Below, piece by piece: positions 42,440-52,600 of a stretch of DNA of 64,000 nt. A program made the translations under genes and the position numbers. Position 1 is the first letter of the stretch. The number at the start of each line of letters is the position of its first letter. A model generated the notes under the pieces. It made no database searches. It saw only the letters and a list, made by a program, of their open reading frames with translations, and was not told where the DNA came from. The stretch is from contig NC_090023.1 in assembly GCF_037176765.1 (NCBI RefSeq), positions 48,439,366 to 48,503,365 of the forward strand, in the 5' to 3' direction. The DNA is from Anolis sagrei (lineage: Eukaryota > Chordata > Lepidosauria > Squamata > Anolidae).

Positions 42440-43190
42440 AAGAGAAAAGTGGGAGTATAGAGATGAGGGGTGGGGAGGGGGGAGAAGAAAAGGGGAAAAA
42501 ATTAAAAAAGGCAGGGGTGGAGAGGGGGGAAATGGTGGGTGGAGGGGAGGGGAGAAGATTTCCAGCATCATAACGAACATACACTTATATGTTTTTCCTT
42601 GTCACTTCCAGATCGCTTCCCGTGGTATTAATTCTTTTAATACACATGTTCCTAATATATATGTCACTTTGCATATATCTTTAGTCTTAACCGGGATGTT
42701 TCTTTATTCTGTTTTTATTATCATTTGTAGTTGTTCTCTTTTTAGAAATTTAATAACTTTGCTCCAATCCGTTCTGTTTCTTCTTGATCTGTTTTGGGCA
42801 AGTTTTGGGGTCAAAAGGTCCATATTCATAATATCCATTACTTTTTCAACCCAGTTTTCTATTCTTGCTGTTTCTTCTGTTTTCCAGAATCCGGCTATAC
42901 ACATTCTAGCCGCTGTGGTAAGATAAAATAAAATCTTATCTCCATTTTTATCTATTTGAAAGTCTGTAATCTCCAGTGAAAAATACTCAGGTTTAAATTC
43001 AAACTTTAGTTCTAAAATTTCCCCCATTTTTTCTATATTTTCAAAAAATGACTGTTAAACATTTTATGGAATTATGAGAAACTGGAATGTATTGGGAGGA
43101 TGGGATGAAATAACATTATTCCTTGTAAACCTATGTGAGAAGAATAACTAAAAAAACAACATAAAACAAACAAAACATTTGAGACTTGGA
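42440..43190. other. Purine-rich block and unassigned spacer
   Basis: 42455-42560 is strongly G/A-rich on the plus strand. 42665-43030 has a minus-strand frame (43027-42704, 107 residues) containing NWVEKVMDIMNMDLLTP. That word order resembles the C-terminal part of L1 ORF2 proteins (weak). No host gene recognised. Confidence 0.35.
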
Positions 43191-43370
43191 AGTTTAGGCC
43201 TGTTTGATCAAGAAAAAATTTGTTTCTAAAATCGATTTGTAATTGGGGTGTTTTTTTGTTTCGTTATTTAAAATATTTACAAAACTTTACAAAAAAATGT
43301 TTTGTTATTTACGAAATTTCGTAAATATTTACAAAACATTTTTTAAACTCCATTTGCCTAGTTTCCAACA

Positions 43371-43455
43371 CAGACCTCTGAGGATGCCTGCCAAGATGTG
43401 GGCAAAATGTCAGGAGAGAATGCTTCTGGAACATGGTCATACATACAGCCCTGAA
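43371..43455 (+). mobile_element. Penelope-like element 3' fragment
   Basis: Reads cagacctctgaggatgcctg, gtcaggagagaatgcttctg and gaacatggtcatacata, as in the PLE copies at 47825 and 52316. Confidence 0.6.
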
Positions 43456-43459
43456 AACT

Positions 43460-44795
43460 CACACAACCGGCCTCCGCGCGCCATCCAATCGGCTCCAGCT
43501 CCTGCGCCCTCCTCCTCCTCGCGCGCGCGCTCACCCTTACAACCGGGCTCCGCGCGCCATCCTCCTCCTCCTCCTCCTCCTCCTCCTGACACTTCCTGCA
43601 ACACAGCTGGGAGGAGGAGGAGGAGGAGGAGGAGGAGGATGGCGCGCAGAGGCCGGTTGTAAGGGTGAGCGCGCGCGCGAGGAGGAGGAGGAGGAGGGCG
43701 CAGGAGCCGGAGCCGATTGGATGGCGCGCGGAGGCCAGTTGTGTGACACTTCCTGCAACACAGGAGCCGGAGCCGATTGGATGGCGCGCGGAGGCCGGTT
43801 GTGTGACACTTCCTGCAACACTTCCTGACACTTCCTGCAACACAGCTGGGAGGAGGAGGAGGAGGAGGAGGAGGAGGAGGAGGAGGAGGAGGATGGCGCG
43901 CGGAGGCTGGTTGTAAGGGTGAGCGCGCGCGCGCGCGCGCCATCCAATCTGCTCCGGCTCCTGCGCCCTCCTCCTCCTCCTCCCAGCTGTGTTGCAGGAA
44001 GTGTCAGGAGGAGGAGGAGGAGGAGGAGGGCGCAGGAGCCGGAGCCGTTTGGATGGCGCGCGCGCACTCACCCTTACAACCGGCCTCCGCGCGCCATCCT
44101 CCTCCTCCTCCTCCTCCTCCTCCTGACACTTCCTGCAACACAGCTGGGAGGAGGAGGAGGAGGAGGAGGATGGCGCGCGGAGGCCGGTTGTAAGGGTGAG
44201 CGCGCGCGCGCGCGCGCCATCCAATCTGCTCCGGCTCCTGCGCCCTCCTCCTCCTCCTCCCAGCTGTGTTGCAGGAAGTGTCAGGAGGAGGAGGAGGAGG
44301 AGGAGGGCGCAGGAGCCGGAGCCGTTTGGATGGCGCGCGCACGCTCACCCTTACAACCGGCCTCCGCGCGCCATCCTCCTCCTCCTCCTCCTCCTCCTGA
44401 CACTTCCTGCAACACAGCTGGGAGGAGGAGGAGGAGGAGGATGGCGCGCGGAGGCCGGTTGTAAGGGTGAGCGCGCGCGCGCGCGCGCCATCCAATCGGC
44501 TCCGGCTCCTGCGCCCTCCTCCTCCTCCTCCCAGCTGTGTTGCAGGAAGTGTCAGGAGGAGGAGGAGGAGGAGGAGGAGGGCACAGGAGCCGGAGCCGTT
44601 TGGATGGCGCGCGCGCGCTCACCCTTACAACCGGCCTCCGCGCGCCATCCGGCTCCGGCTCCTGCGCCCTCCTCCTCCTCCTCCTGACACTTCCTGCAAC
44701 ACAGCTGGGAGGAGGAGGAGGAGGAGGAGGGCGCAGGAGCCGGAGCCGGATGGCGCGCGGAGGCCGGTTGTAAGGGTGAGCGCGCGCGGGCCGGG
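43460..44795. repeat. GC-rich palindromic tandem array, period about 275 bp
   Basis: The word taagggtgagcgcg recurs near 43660, 43914, 44191, 44462 and 44771. Its inverse ctcacccttac recurs near 43531, 44068, 44345 and 44619. Between them lie (GGA)n or (TCC)n runs, (CG)n runs, cagctgtgttgcaggaagtg and its inverse, and gcaggagccggagccg and its inverse. Each unit is therefore nearly its own reverse complement. All long frames across it are low-complexity and not genes. Confidence 0.85.
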
Positions 44796-45154
44796 CGCCC
44801 AACAGGCAGGGGCGGTGCACTGCTGGGGTGCTTGGGAGCGCCGGATTGGCTCCCAGGCACCAGCAGCACTCAGCAGCCTCCATCCCATTAACGACACGAG
44901 CTGAAGCTCGTAAAAAAAATGGGGCTGCTGTTTCGATATTTTTAAACCCTTCCGGGTTTGAAAATGTGTTTTGAAATCGCTTCGGATATGGTAAAAATAA
45001 CGATTTAATTACGAAATAACGAATTAACGAACGAAACCGCACAGGCCTATTAAACATCTCTAATAATAAAAGCTGCCCCCTGGTGGGCAACACTGGGGAT
45101 AGCATTAGCAGTAAATCCTACTTACTTGCGACAAAGTTATATAGACTGCATCTA

Positions 45155-45272
45155 CACTGCCATGTAATGCAGCTTAAACTGCATGAACTGCATTATATAG
45201 GTCTAAACTAATAAATAGCTAGGCTAATTGTTCTGAAGGTAGCTGTCTATAATTGTTTGGCATCACTTAAAC
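45155..45272. mobile_element. Type B MITE fragment
   Basis: Starts gcatctacactgccatgtaa and contains tgcagcttaaactgcatgaa. The right half is not clear because a hAT element follows. Confidence 0.4.
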
Positions 45273-45625
45273 CAGGGGTCCTCAAACTAAGGCCGGGGGC
45301 CGGATATGGTCCTCCAATGTCATTTACCCGGCCCTCACTCAGGGTCAACGTAAGTCTGAAACAACTTGAAGGCACACAACAACAACCATCCCATCTCATC
45401 AGTCAAAAGCAGGTCCACACTACCCACTGAAATACTAAAAAGTTTATATTTGTTAAACTTATTCTTCATTTTAATTATATTATTGTTTTTAAGTGTTTTT
45501 TTGCACTACAAATATGTGCAGTGTGCATAGGAATTCATTCATTTTTTCCCAAATTATAATCTGGCCCTCCAACAGTTTGTGGGACTGTGACCTGGCCCTC
45601 TTTTTAAAAGGTTTGAGGACCCCTG
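45273..45625 (+). mobile_element. hAT (Charlie-like) non-autonomous element
   Basis: 353 bp with inverted ends caggggtcctcaaact and ggtttgaggacccctg. Flanks acttaaac and atttaaac match at 7 of 8 bases. Contains no ORF. Confidence 0.82.
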
Positions 45626-45664
45626 ATTTAAACTGTTATGGGATCACACTATGAATACTATAAT

Positions 45665-45818
45665 ACTACTAATAAAAAATAATTAAACTTTATTTGTAGC
45701 CCTCCCTGTCTCCCTAATGGCATGTGTAGTTTGCTGCGGCACCAGAGCACTTTGTGAGAGGGCGAGTCCCTGCAGAATTAAAGCAGCTTGAGTCCATTTT
45801 AACTGCCCTGGCTCAATG
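45665..45818. mobile_element. LINE tip and left part of a type A MITE
   Basis: 45675-45712 resembles a reversed L2 3' tip (aaactttatttgtagccctc). 45725-45818 holds type A MITE words (gcagaattaaagcagcttga; actgccctggctcaatgcta) that continue at 46843. Confidence 0.5.
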
Positions 45819-45826
45819 CTATATAG

Positions 45827-46834
45827 CAGGGGTGCTCAAATGTTTTAAACAGAGGGCCAGGCCAAAGTCCCTCTAACTGTTGGAGGACCGGATTATAAAT
45901 TGGAAAAAAAATGAATTCCTATGCACGCTGCACATATCTTATTTGTAGTGCAAAATACACTTAAAAACAATACAATAATTAAAATGAAGAACAATTTTAA
46001 CAAATATAAACTTCTTAGTATTTCGATGGGAAGTGTGGGCCTGCTTTTGGCTGATATTATAGGATTATTGTTGTTGTGTGCTTTCAATTTACCTGTCCGA
46101 ACGTATCCTCCCCTATGAGCCATCAGGATTACTAAGATCGTCTGGAGGGGTCTGCTCCCGATCCCACCGGCCTCACAGGCGCGGCTGGTGGGGACGAGAG
46201 ACAGGGCCTTCTCGGTGGTGGCCCCTAGACTCTGGAACTCCCTTCCACTGGAGAACAGAACTGCCCCTTCGATCTTAACGTTCAGGAAACGTGAAAACCT
46301 GGATTTGGGAATTGACATTCAATGAATGAGCCATGATCCTGTGATATGGATGGATGACGACGAATAATGACTTTGATGACGACTGACCACTGTAATCATG
46401 ATTGTATTTTTGCCATTTTAATTGTTTCAATGTTTTAATGTTTTAGTGTGATTTAGAAATATGATGTTTTAATGACGGTTTGTAATATTGATGTTGGAAA
46501 CCGGCCCGAGTCCCTCGAATGGAGGTGAGAAGACCGGTATACAAAACTACCAAATAATAATAATAAAAATAATAATTTCAAGTTGTTTCAGACTTATGTA
46601 GTTCAAAAAACACTTTAAAACAATAATATAATTAAAATGAAGAATAATTTTAAAAAATATAAACTTTTTAGTATATCAATGGGAAGTGTGGACCTGCTTT
46701 TGGCTGATGAGATGGGATGGTTGTTGTTGCGTGCCTTCAAGTTGTTTCAGACTTATGTTGACCCTGAGTGAGGGCTGGGTAAATGACTTTGGAGGGCCGT
46801 ATCTGGCCCCCAGGCCTTAGTTTGAGGACCCCTG
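45827..46834 (-). mobile_element. hAT (Charlie-like) element with a LINE inside
   Basis: Inverted ends caggggtgctcaaa and tttgaggacccctg, with the exact 8-bp duplication ctatatag on both sides (45819-45826, 46835-46842). The body runs in the opposite orientation to 45273-45625. It is interrupted by an L2-type LINE at 46088-46575. Part of the body appears twice around the insertion. Confidence 0.83.
46088..46575 (+). mobile_element. L2-type LINE 3' end inside hAT
   Basis: The left part translates in pieces to PPASQARLVGTRDRAFSVVA and RLWNSLP, as in the L2 copy at 27678. The right part is the 3' UTR with ggcccgagtccctcg, ataataata tail. tttcaa repeats flank it. Confidence 0.75.
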
Positions 46835-46842
46835 CTATATAG

Positions 46843-46912
46843 TCTTATATAGTCTTTAGCTGCAACTCCCACGATTCCATGGCACCGAGGCATGAGCTAA
46901 AGTGGTGTCAAA
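46843..46912. mobile_element. Right part of the type A MITE
   Basis: gcaactcccacgattccatg, then gagctaaagtggtgtcaa, completing the element interrupted at 45818. Confidence 0.5.
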
Positions 46913-47039
46913 TGTTAAAACAAGCATACTGGCTGTTAGGAATTGTGGGAGTCGAAGTCCAAAACACTTAGAGGGCCAAAGTTTGCCCACGTCTGAGTTA
47001 AAATATATCAAGAGCTATGTTGCCTATAATTCTGTAGCG

Positions 47040-47301
47040 CGAACACACAAGGAACTATATAGGCCCACCCTCGTTCCACACCGAGCCTTTGACAATGCCG
47101 CGCCAACCGCGACTCAGCGCGTCATCAAAGCGCCGGAAGTGTTGCTTTCCCCCCCTCCGGCCCTCGCGTTGCTTGGTTGCCAAGGTTTCCAGGCGGAAGG
47201 GAGGCGAGAGGAAGGGCGAGGCGCGAGGCGCGGGCCGGCCAGGGCTGCTCCTCCTCCACCCGGGGCTGGAAGGCGCGAGGCCCCTTCGCCCCCCGGTCGC
47301 C
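47040..47301 (+). promoter_or_regulatory. CpG-rich promoter and 5' UTR of the C3orf38 homolog
   Basis: CpG is abundant from about 47040 to 47445, unlike the CpG-poor surroundings. It includes gcgcgtcatcaaagcgccgg and ccggaagtg (an ETS-type word). There is no TATA box near the ATG. This fits a housekeeping-type CpG-island promoter. The start site is not determined. Confidence 0.65.
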
Positions 47302-47443
47302 ATGGCTGTCTCGTCCTGGGCGGGGATGAGCGAACGCGAGAAGGAGGGCTGCCGGGAACTGCTGGACCTGCTGGACACCGACGACCTCCTGGCCCTCACC
47401 GACACTGTCACCACCCGCCTCGTCCAGCCCGAAGACCGCCAAG
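47302..47443 (+). CDS. C3orf38: C3orf38 homolog exon 1
   Basis: 142 bp from ATG to a split Glu codon, donor AAG|gtgccg, which is weak after the GT. Encodes the helical N-terminal block ending VQPEDRQ. The frame stays open upstream of the ATG to about 47089, but that part is CpG-island sequence with no family similarity, so the Kozak-like ATG is preferred. Confidence 0.88.
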
Positions 47444-49611
47444 GTGCCGCCTTAAATTGGGCAGTGGCCCGCCATCCCTCAACTTTGGCCTCCAGGTTTT
47501 TTGGAGCTCAGCTCCCAGAATCCGTGGAGCTGAAGCCCCAAAACCTGATTCCCAAACCTAGATAGACATAGATATAATTTGTGACCCTGTTCTGATTCTT
47601 CCCCACTTTATTTCAGCTTTTAAAGCACCAAATAAACTTTGGACTTCCGGGTTTTTTGAGCTCCAGTTCCCAGAATGCCCGACTTTTGGCTTACTGAGAG
47701 TTAAAAATACTCGGAGGCCTGGACTTTGGAAAAAAATTGTTGTCGTACATCAGATTTTCTCAAATTTTGCTCCTCCAGTGTTTTGGACTTCAGCTCCTAT
47801 AATTCCCAACAGCTCGTAAACTGGGTTGTTTGTAGGTTTTTCGGGCTGTATGGCCATGTTCTAGAAGCATTCTCTCCTGAAGTTTCGCCTGCATCTATGG
47901 CAAGCATCCTCAGAGGTTGTGAGATCTGTTTGTGTATGTGTATTTGAATAACAGACCTCACAACCTCAGAGGATGGCTGCCATTGATGCAGGCAAAATGT
48001 CAGGAGAGAATGCTTCTAGAACATGGCTATACAGCCCAAAAACCTACAAACAACCCAGTTTTTTTTGTCATGTCAGGAGCGATTTGAGAAACTGCAAGTT
48101 GCTTCTGGTGTGAGAGAATTGGCCGTCTGCAAGGACGTTGCCCATGTGACGCCCAGATTATTTGATGTTTCTATCATCCTTGTGGGAGGCTTCTCTCATG
48201 TCCCCTCATGAGGAGCTGGAGCTGATAGAGGGAGCTCATCCACTTTTCCCTGGATTTGAATCTGCGACCTGTCAGTCTTCAGTCCTGCCGGCACAGGGGA
48301 TTAATCCACTGCGCCACCGGGGGCTCCATAAACAACCCAGTGATTCTAGCTATGAAAGCCTTCGGCAATACAGCTCGTAAACTGGCTGGGATTTCTGGGA
48401 GCTGAAGTCCAAAACACCTGGAGGAGCAGAGTTTGAGAAATACTGTTGTAGATGAAAGTGGTTACCCAGCTTTTATCCACTGCTTACTTTTATTTCAAGC
48501 TCTTAAAGTAAAGGTAAAGGCTTCTTTTGACATTAAGTCTAGTTGTGTCTGACCCGGGGGGGGGGGGGAGGGGGGGAGATATTCATCTCCATTTCTAAGC
48601 TGGAGAGTCAGCATTGACCATAGATGCCTCCAAGGACATATGCGGCCAGCATGACTGCATGGAGCACCGTTACCTTCCTGCTGGAACCTATTTATGTACT
48701 CAACACTTGCATGTTTTCAGATTGCTAGGTTGGTAGAAGCTGGGACTAACAGTGGGAGCTCATGCTGCTCCCCGGTTTTGAACTGCTACCCTTTAGGTCA
48801 GCAAGTTTAGCAGCTCAGTAGTTTAGCCTTCTGCCCCACCTAAGCTCTTAAGGTGTTTTGCAGCTTCAGCTCCTAATGAATAATAATAATACTTTATTTG
48901 TAACCCTCCATATTTCCCTGAGGGGACTCAGGGTGGTTTCCAACAAATGTGACAAAGTGGCAAACATTCAATGCCAAAAACAACAATAATAAAATTATTT
49001 GTAACCTGCCCTCTTTCCTGAAGGGACTCAGGGTGGTTTCCAAAGCAAAAGGAAAACATTCAGTGATACATACAATATAAAAACAGAACACTTTAAATAA
49101 CAACTTAGTAATTGCTTAAAACATAGATAAAAATAGACCCCATGGGGGATTCTAGGCAATCAGGCTTCATAAAATGCATGAGCAGTAAATAGTGTTTAAA
49201 TATGTGGTAGGTAAAGGTGAAGGTTTTCCCTTGACATTAAGTCTAGTCATTTCCGACTGGGAAGTGGTGCTCAACTCAGTTTCTAAGCCGAAGAGCCACC
49301 ATTTTCCGTACATGCCTTCAGGATCATGTGGCCGGCATGACTGCTTGGAGCACTGTTACCTTCCCGCTGGACCTATAGATCTACTTACATTTGCATGTTT
49401 TCGAACTGCTAGGTTGGCAGAAGCTGGGGCTAACAATGGGGGCTCACCCCGCTCCCCAGGCTTGAACCTCCTACCTTTTGGTCATCAAGTTCAGCAGCTC
49501 AGCGGTTTAAACCACTGTGCCACCTGAAAGCCTTTCAAACTCTTAGGGCCTGAAATTTATTTCACAAAGTTTCGTGTTTTGCAGCTTCAGCTACTAGTGA
49601 ATATTAATAAT

Positions 49612-49663
<52 letters not shown>

Positions 49664-52600
49664 TATTTGTAATCTGCCCTATCTCCCTGAAGGGATTCAG
49701 GGTTTCCAACAAATGTGTCAAAGTGGCAAGTAATGCTGAAAACAACAATTATTTATTATTTATTTACAGCTTTTATATTCCGCCCTTCTCACCCCGCAGG
49801 GGACTCAGTGCGGATTACAGTGTACACATATATGGCAAACATTCAATGCCAATTTTTGACATACAAACATATAAAGACATACACAGAGACTATTTTTTTA
49901 ACTTTTTCTGGCCGCCAGGGTAGCTGTCACTTTCATCGAAGCTGATGAAGCCCTTCCGCATTCCCCGCATGCTTCCCCACTGGAATGCTTTGCTGGAGTC
50001 TTCTTTATGGCCTCATAAATCAGTTAATAATAAAACTTTATTTCTAACCCACCCTCCCTTCCCTCAGGGACGCAGAGCGGCTTCCAGAACAGAAGGTAAA
50101 CATTCAATGCCACATACAATCATAAAAACAAAACACTCTAAAAATAATAACAACTTAAAACACAGATAAAAATAGACCCCTGAGGGAAGATAGGCAATCA
50201 GGCACCATAAAGTGCATGAGCAGTAAATACTGTTTATCAGGTATAAAGATATAAAATATAAATATTTCACATTTATTGTATCCCGCTCTTCTCACCCTAA
50301 AAGGGGACGTACAGCATGCAAATACAATTAAAACCATACAATTAAACAATTAAAATTAATGAAAATCGCGTAATCCAGATCGTAGTCCAAGGCCTGTCCA
50401 ATTGTCAATTCCATTAGTCTGTTATCCTTATTGCACTAGTTATTGGTTGAATGTTTGGTCCCATAGCCATGTTGTAAGCTTCTTCCTGAAAGACCGGATG
50501 GAGGGAGCTTGCTTGATTTCATTGGGGACGTAGTTCCATAGATGAGGGGCTGCCACTGAGAAGGCCCTCTATCTCATCCCCACCAGTCACACTTGCGAAG
50601 ATGGTGGGATCAAAAAGGCATTGAAAGTATAAAATAGTTTACAGTATCTGACACATGGGGTAGGTGTCCTGTATCTAGGCGAGGATATATATAGAGAGAG
50701 ATGTACTAGTCCTCCTCTCCAGGTGCATAAATAAGTTTTTTAAAGCTTTTTTAAGGAGAGGGGGCATTTTAGTTCTTTAGGGAGGGAGTTCCAAAGGCGG
50801 GGAGCAATCACGGGGAAGGCCATGGTTGTGGTGACACCCTACTCCCCACCCCCAGTCCAAGCCTTTCTTTTTATGTCGTATCTTTGGGTGGTGATGGGTG
50901 CAGTGTATTATATTCACCAACAAATGAGTTTAGAAAAAGATACAAAATGTATTTCTTTTTGTAGAACCATGTGTTTGTCTAGTGACATAATTAACACACA
51001 AAAAGACATCAGTATTTTATTGGTGTTTTGAAACTTCTGAAATTACTTTACTGACTGCTGTATTTTAAGTGCTTTTGATAAATGCTGCCTGGTAGGTATT
51101 CAGAAAGGTGCATGCTGAGTTTTGTATGCTGTTGTCTTACAGCCAGTGCCAAATCTTACTGGCACAACAACCACAGCTAACAAAGTTATGTATACACGTG
51201 TGTTATTTGTATCTCAGCGCTTCTGTCATAATCTTGTATTAATTTAAGAAAGCTTGCCAAAAAATTATGTCTTAGTTCTGAATTTGATGACTACCATCTT
51301 TTCTTGAATTGCTAGGTTATGTTGTTGATTATCTGACAAGATCTTTGTCAAAGACCACTTGCGAATTAAATATGGTATTGATATGTTAAATTCACATATG
51401 TTTCTAGTATGAGGCAATGCCGTCTTTTTCAAGTAAATGAAAATAATATTAACAGTGTCCATATACAAACCTAATGATTATGATGAAATCTCATTGTGGT
51501 GGTACCATTATTACATGAATGATGATTTCATACAACTACAAGGTAATCATGGCATTGAAGGAGCTTAAAAAATCAAAGTTTCTTACATAGTCATTATAAA
51601 TAAATAGGAACTGAAACACTTGAGAAGTGGAGGTCCTAACACATGTTCAGAATCTTATATGGGAGCGTGCACAATCTTGTAGAATCATATAAAGTTGTAC
51701 TAGTAAAAGCACCTTTACAACATTACATGGTAAAATAGCCTTTCCTCCATTTTTTCCATGACAGCAGCTACTATTAGCTAAGATGCAGTACTCAAATTGG
51801 CTTGTGGATAAGTCGAGCTGGGCTTTGGTGATTGTTTTTTTTTTTCCACTAAAATTTCTAGACTTATACGTGGAATTAGATTTTCTTGGATGAGTAGTAA
51901 TAAAAAAGGAAAATGCAGTAGTGGCAAAACCTGGCAATTTAAAAATAATTCAAAAATGTTTGTTGACCTTAATGTGTACACTCAGACTTGATAAATAATC
52001 TGTACAGTGTAAAGTTAAAGCAACATTTCTGTTTTCACTTTATTTTTAGAAGCCATACATGCCATCTTACTATATAGCCAAAGTGCTGAAGAGCTATTGA
52101 AGAGAAAGAAAGTATTTCGAGAGATAATCTTCAAGTACTTGGCAACCAAAGGAGTTATAGTGTCTCCTTCTTCTGAAAAACATCAACTCATTAGTCGCAC
52201 AAAACTGTACTGGTGTGAAGAGCTGAAAAATTGTGCCTCAGATGAAAAATGTGTAAAACCTAATGAAGAGGTAAGATTTATTGTTTCTGTCTTTTAGAAA
52301 ATCAAAACATTAGTTTTAACAGTGACATCAAGGGAACCACTGACCGCATAGGGAAGCTGATGAGGAAACACAGCATACACACTATCTACAGACCCACCAA
52401 GAAACTCAACAAATGCTACATTCAGCAAAGGACAAGAGGGATCGTCTCACTTCTGCAGGAGTCTACCGTATACCATGCAGCTGTGGACAAGTATACATAG
52501 GGACCACCAAACGCAGTGCCCAAACACAAATCAAGGACCATGAAAGGCACTGCAGACTACTTCAACCAGAGAAGTTAGCCATAGCGGAGCATCTGATGAA

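Larger units (their letters stand above)
43197..45047 (-). mobile_element. TA-flanked 'aacgaaac' element carrying a GC-rich array
   Basis: Ends ggcctg…caggcc with TA on both outer sides (43195-43196, 45048-45049). The left end (gaaaaaatttgtttctaaaa) matches the inverted right end of the 9545-10043 element. The right end (gttcgttaattcgttattt on the minus strand) matches that element's left end. The interior is replaced or expanded by a Penelope-like fragment and a 1.3 kb palindromic GC array, giving 1851 bp against 499 bp. Confidence 0.6.
47755..48447. mobile_element. Long-TIR MITE interrupted by a Penelope-like element
   Basis: Left arm tctcaaattttgctcctcca, gtgttttggacttcagctcc. Right arm ggagctgaagtccaaaacac, ctggaggagcagagtttgag. 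The arms pair over about 40 bp. The centre is split by a PLE flanked by a 16-bp duplication. Confidence 0.7.

Noticed and set aside
43358-45105. Many long overlapping frames in all six readings
   Set aside because: They are Arg/Pro/Ser/Glu-rich translations of the GGA/CG palindromic array and appear on both strands at once. No domain or codon signal.
47089-47301. N-terminal extension of the C3orf38 homolog
   Set aside because: The frame is open but the encoded sequence is CpG-island derived, has no family similarity, and the downstream ATG has a good context.
46902-47561. 219-residue plus-strand frame
   Set aside because: Runs out of frame across the CpG island and exon 1 of the C3orf38 homolog; a shadow frame.
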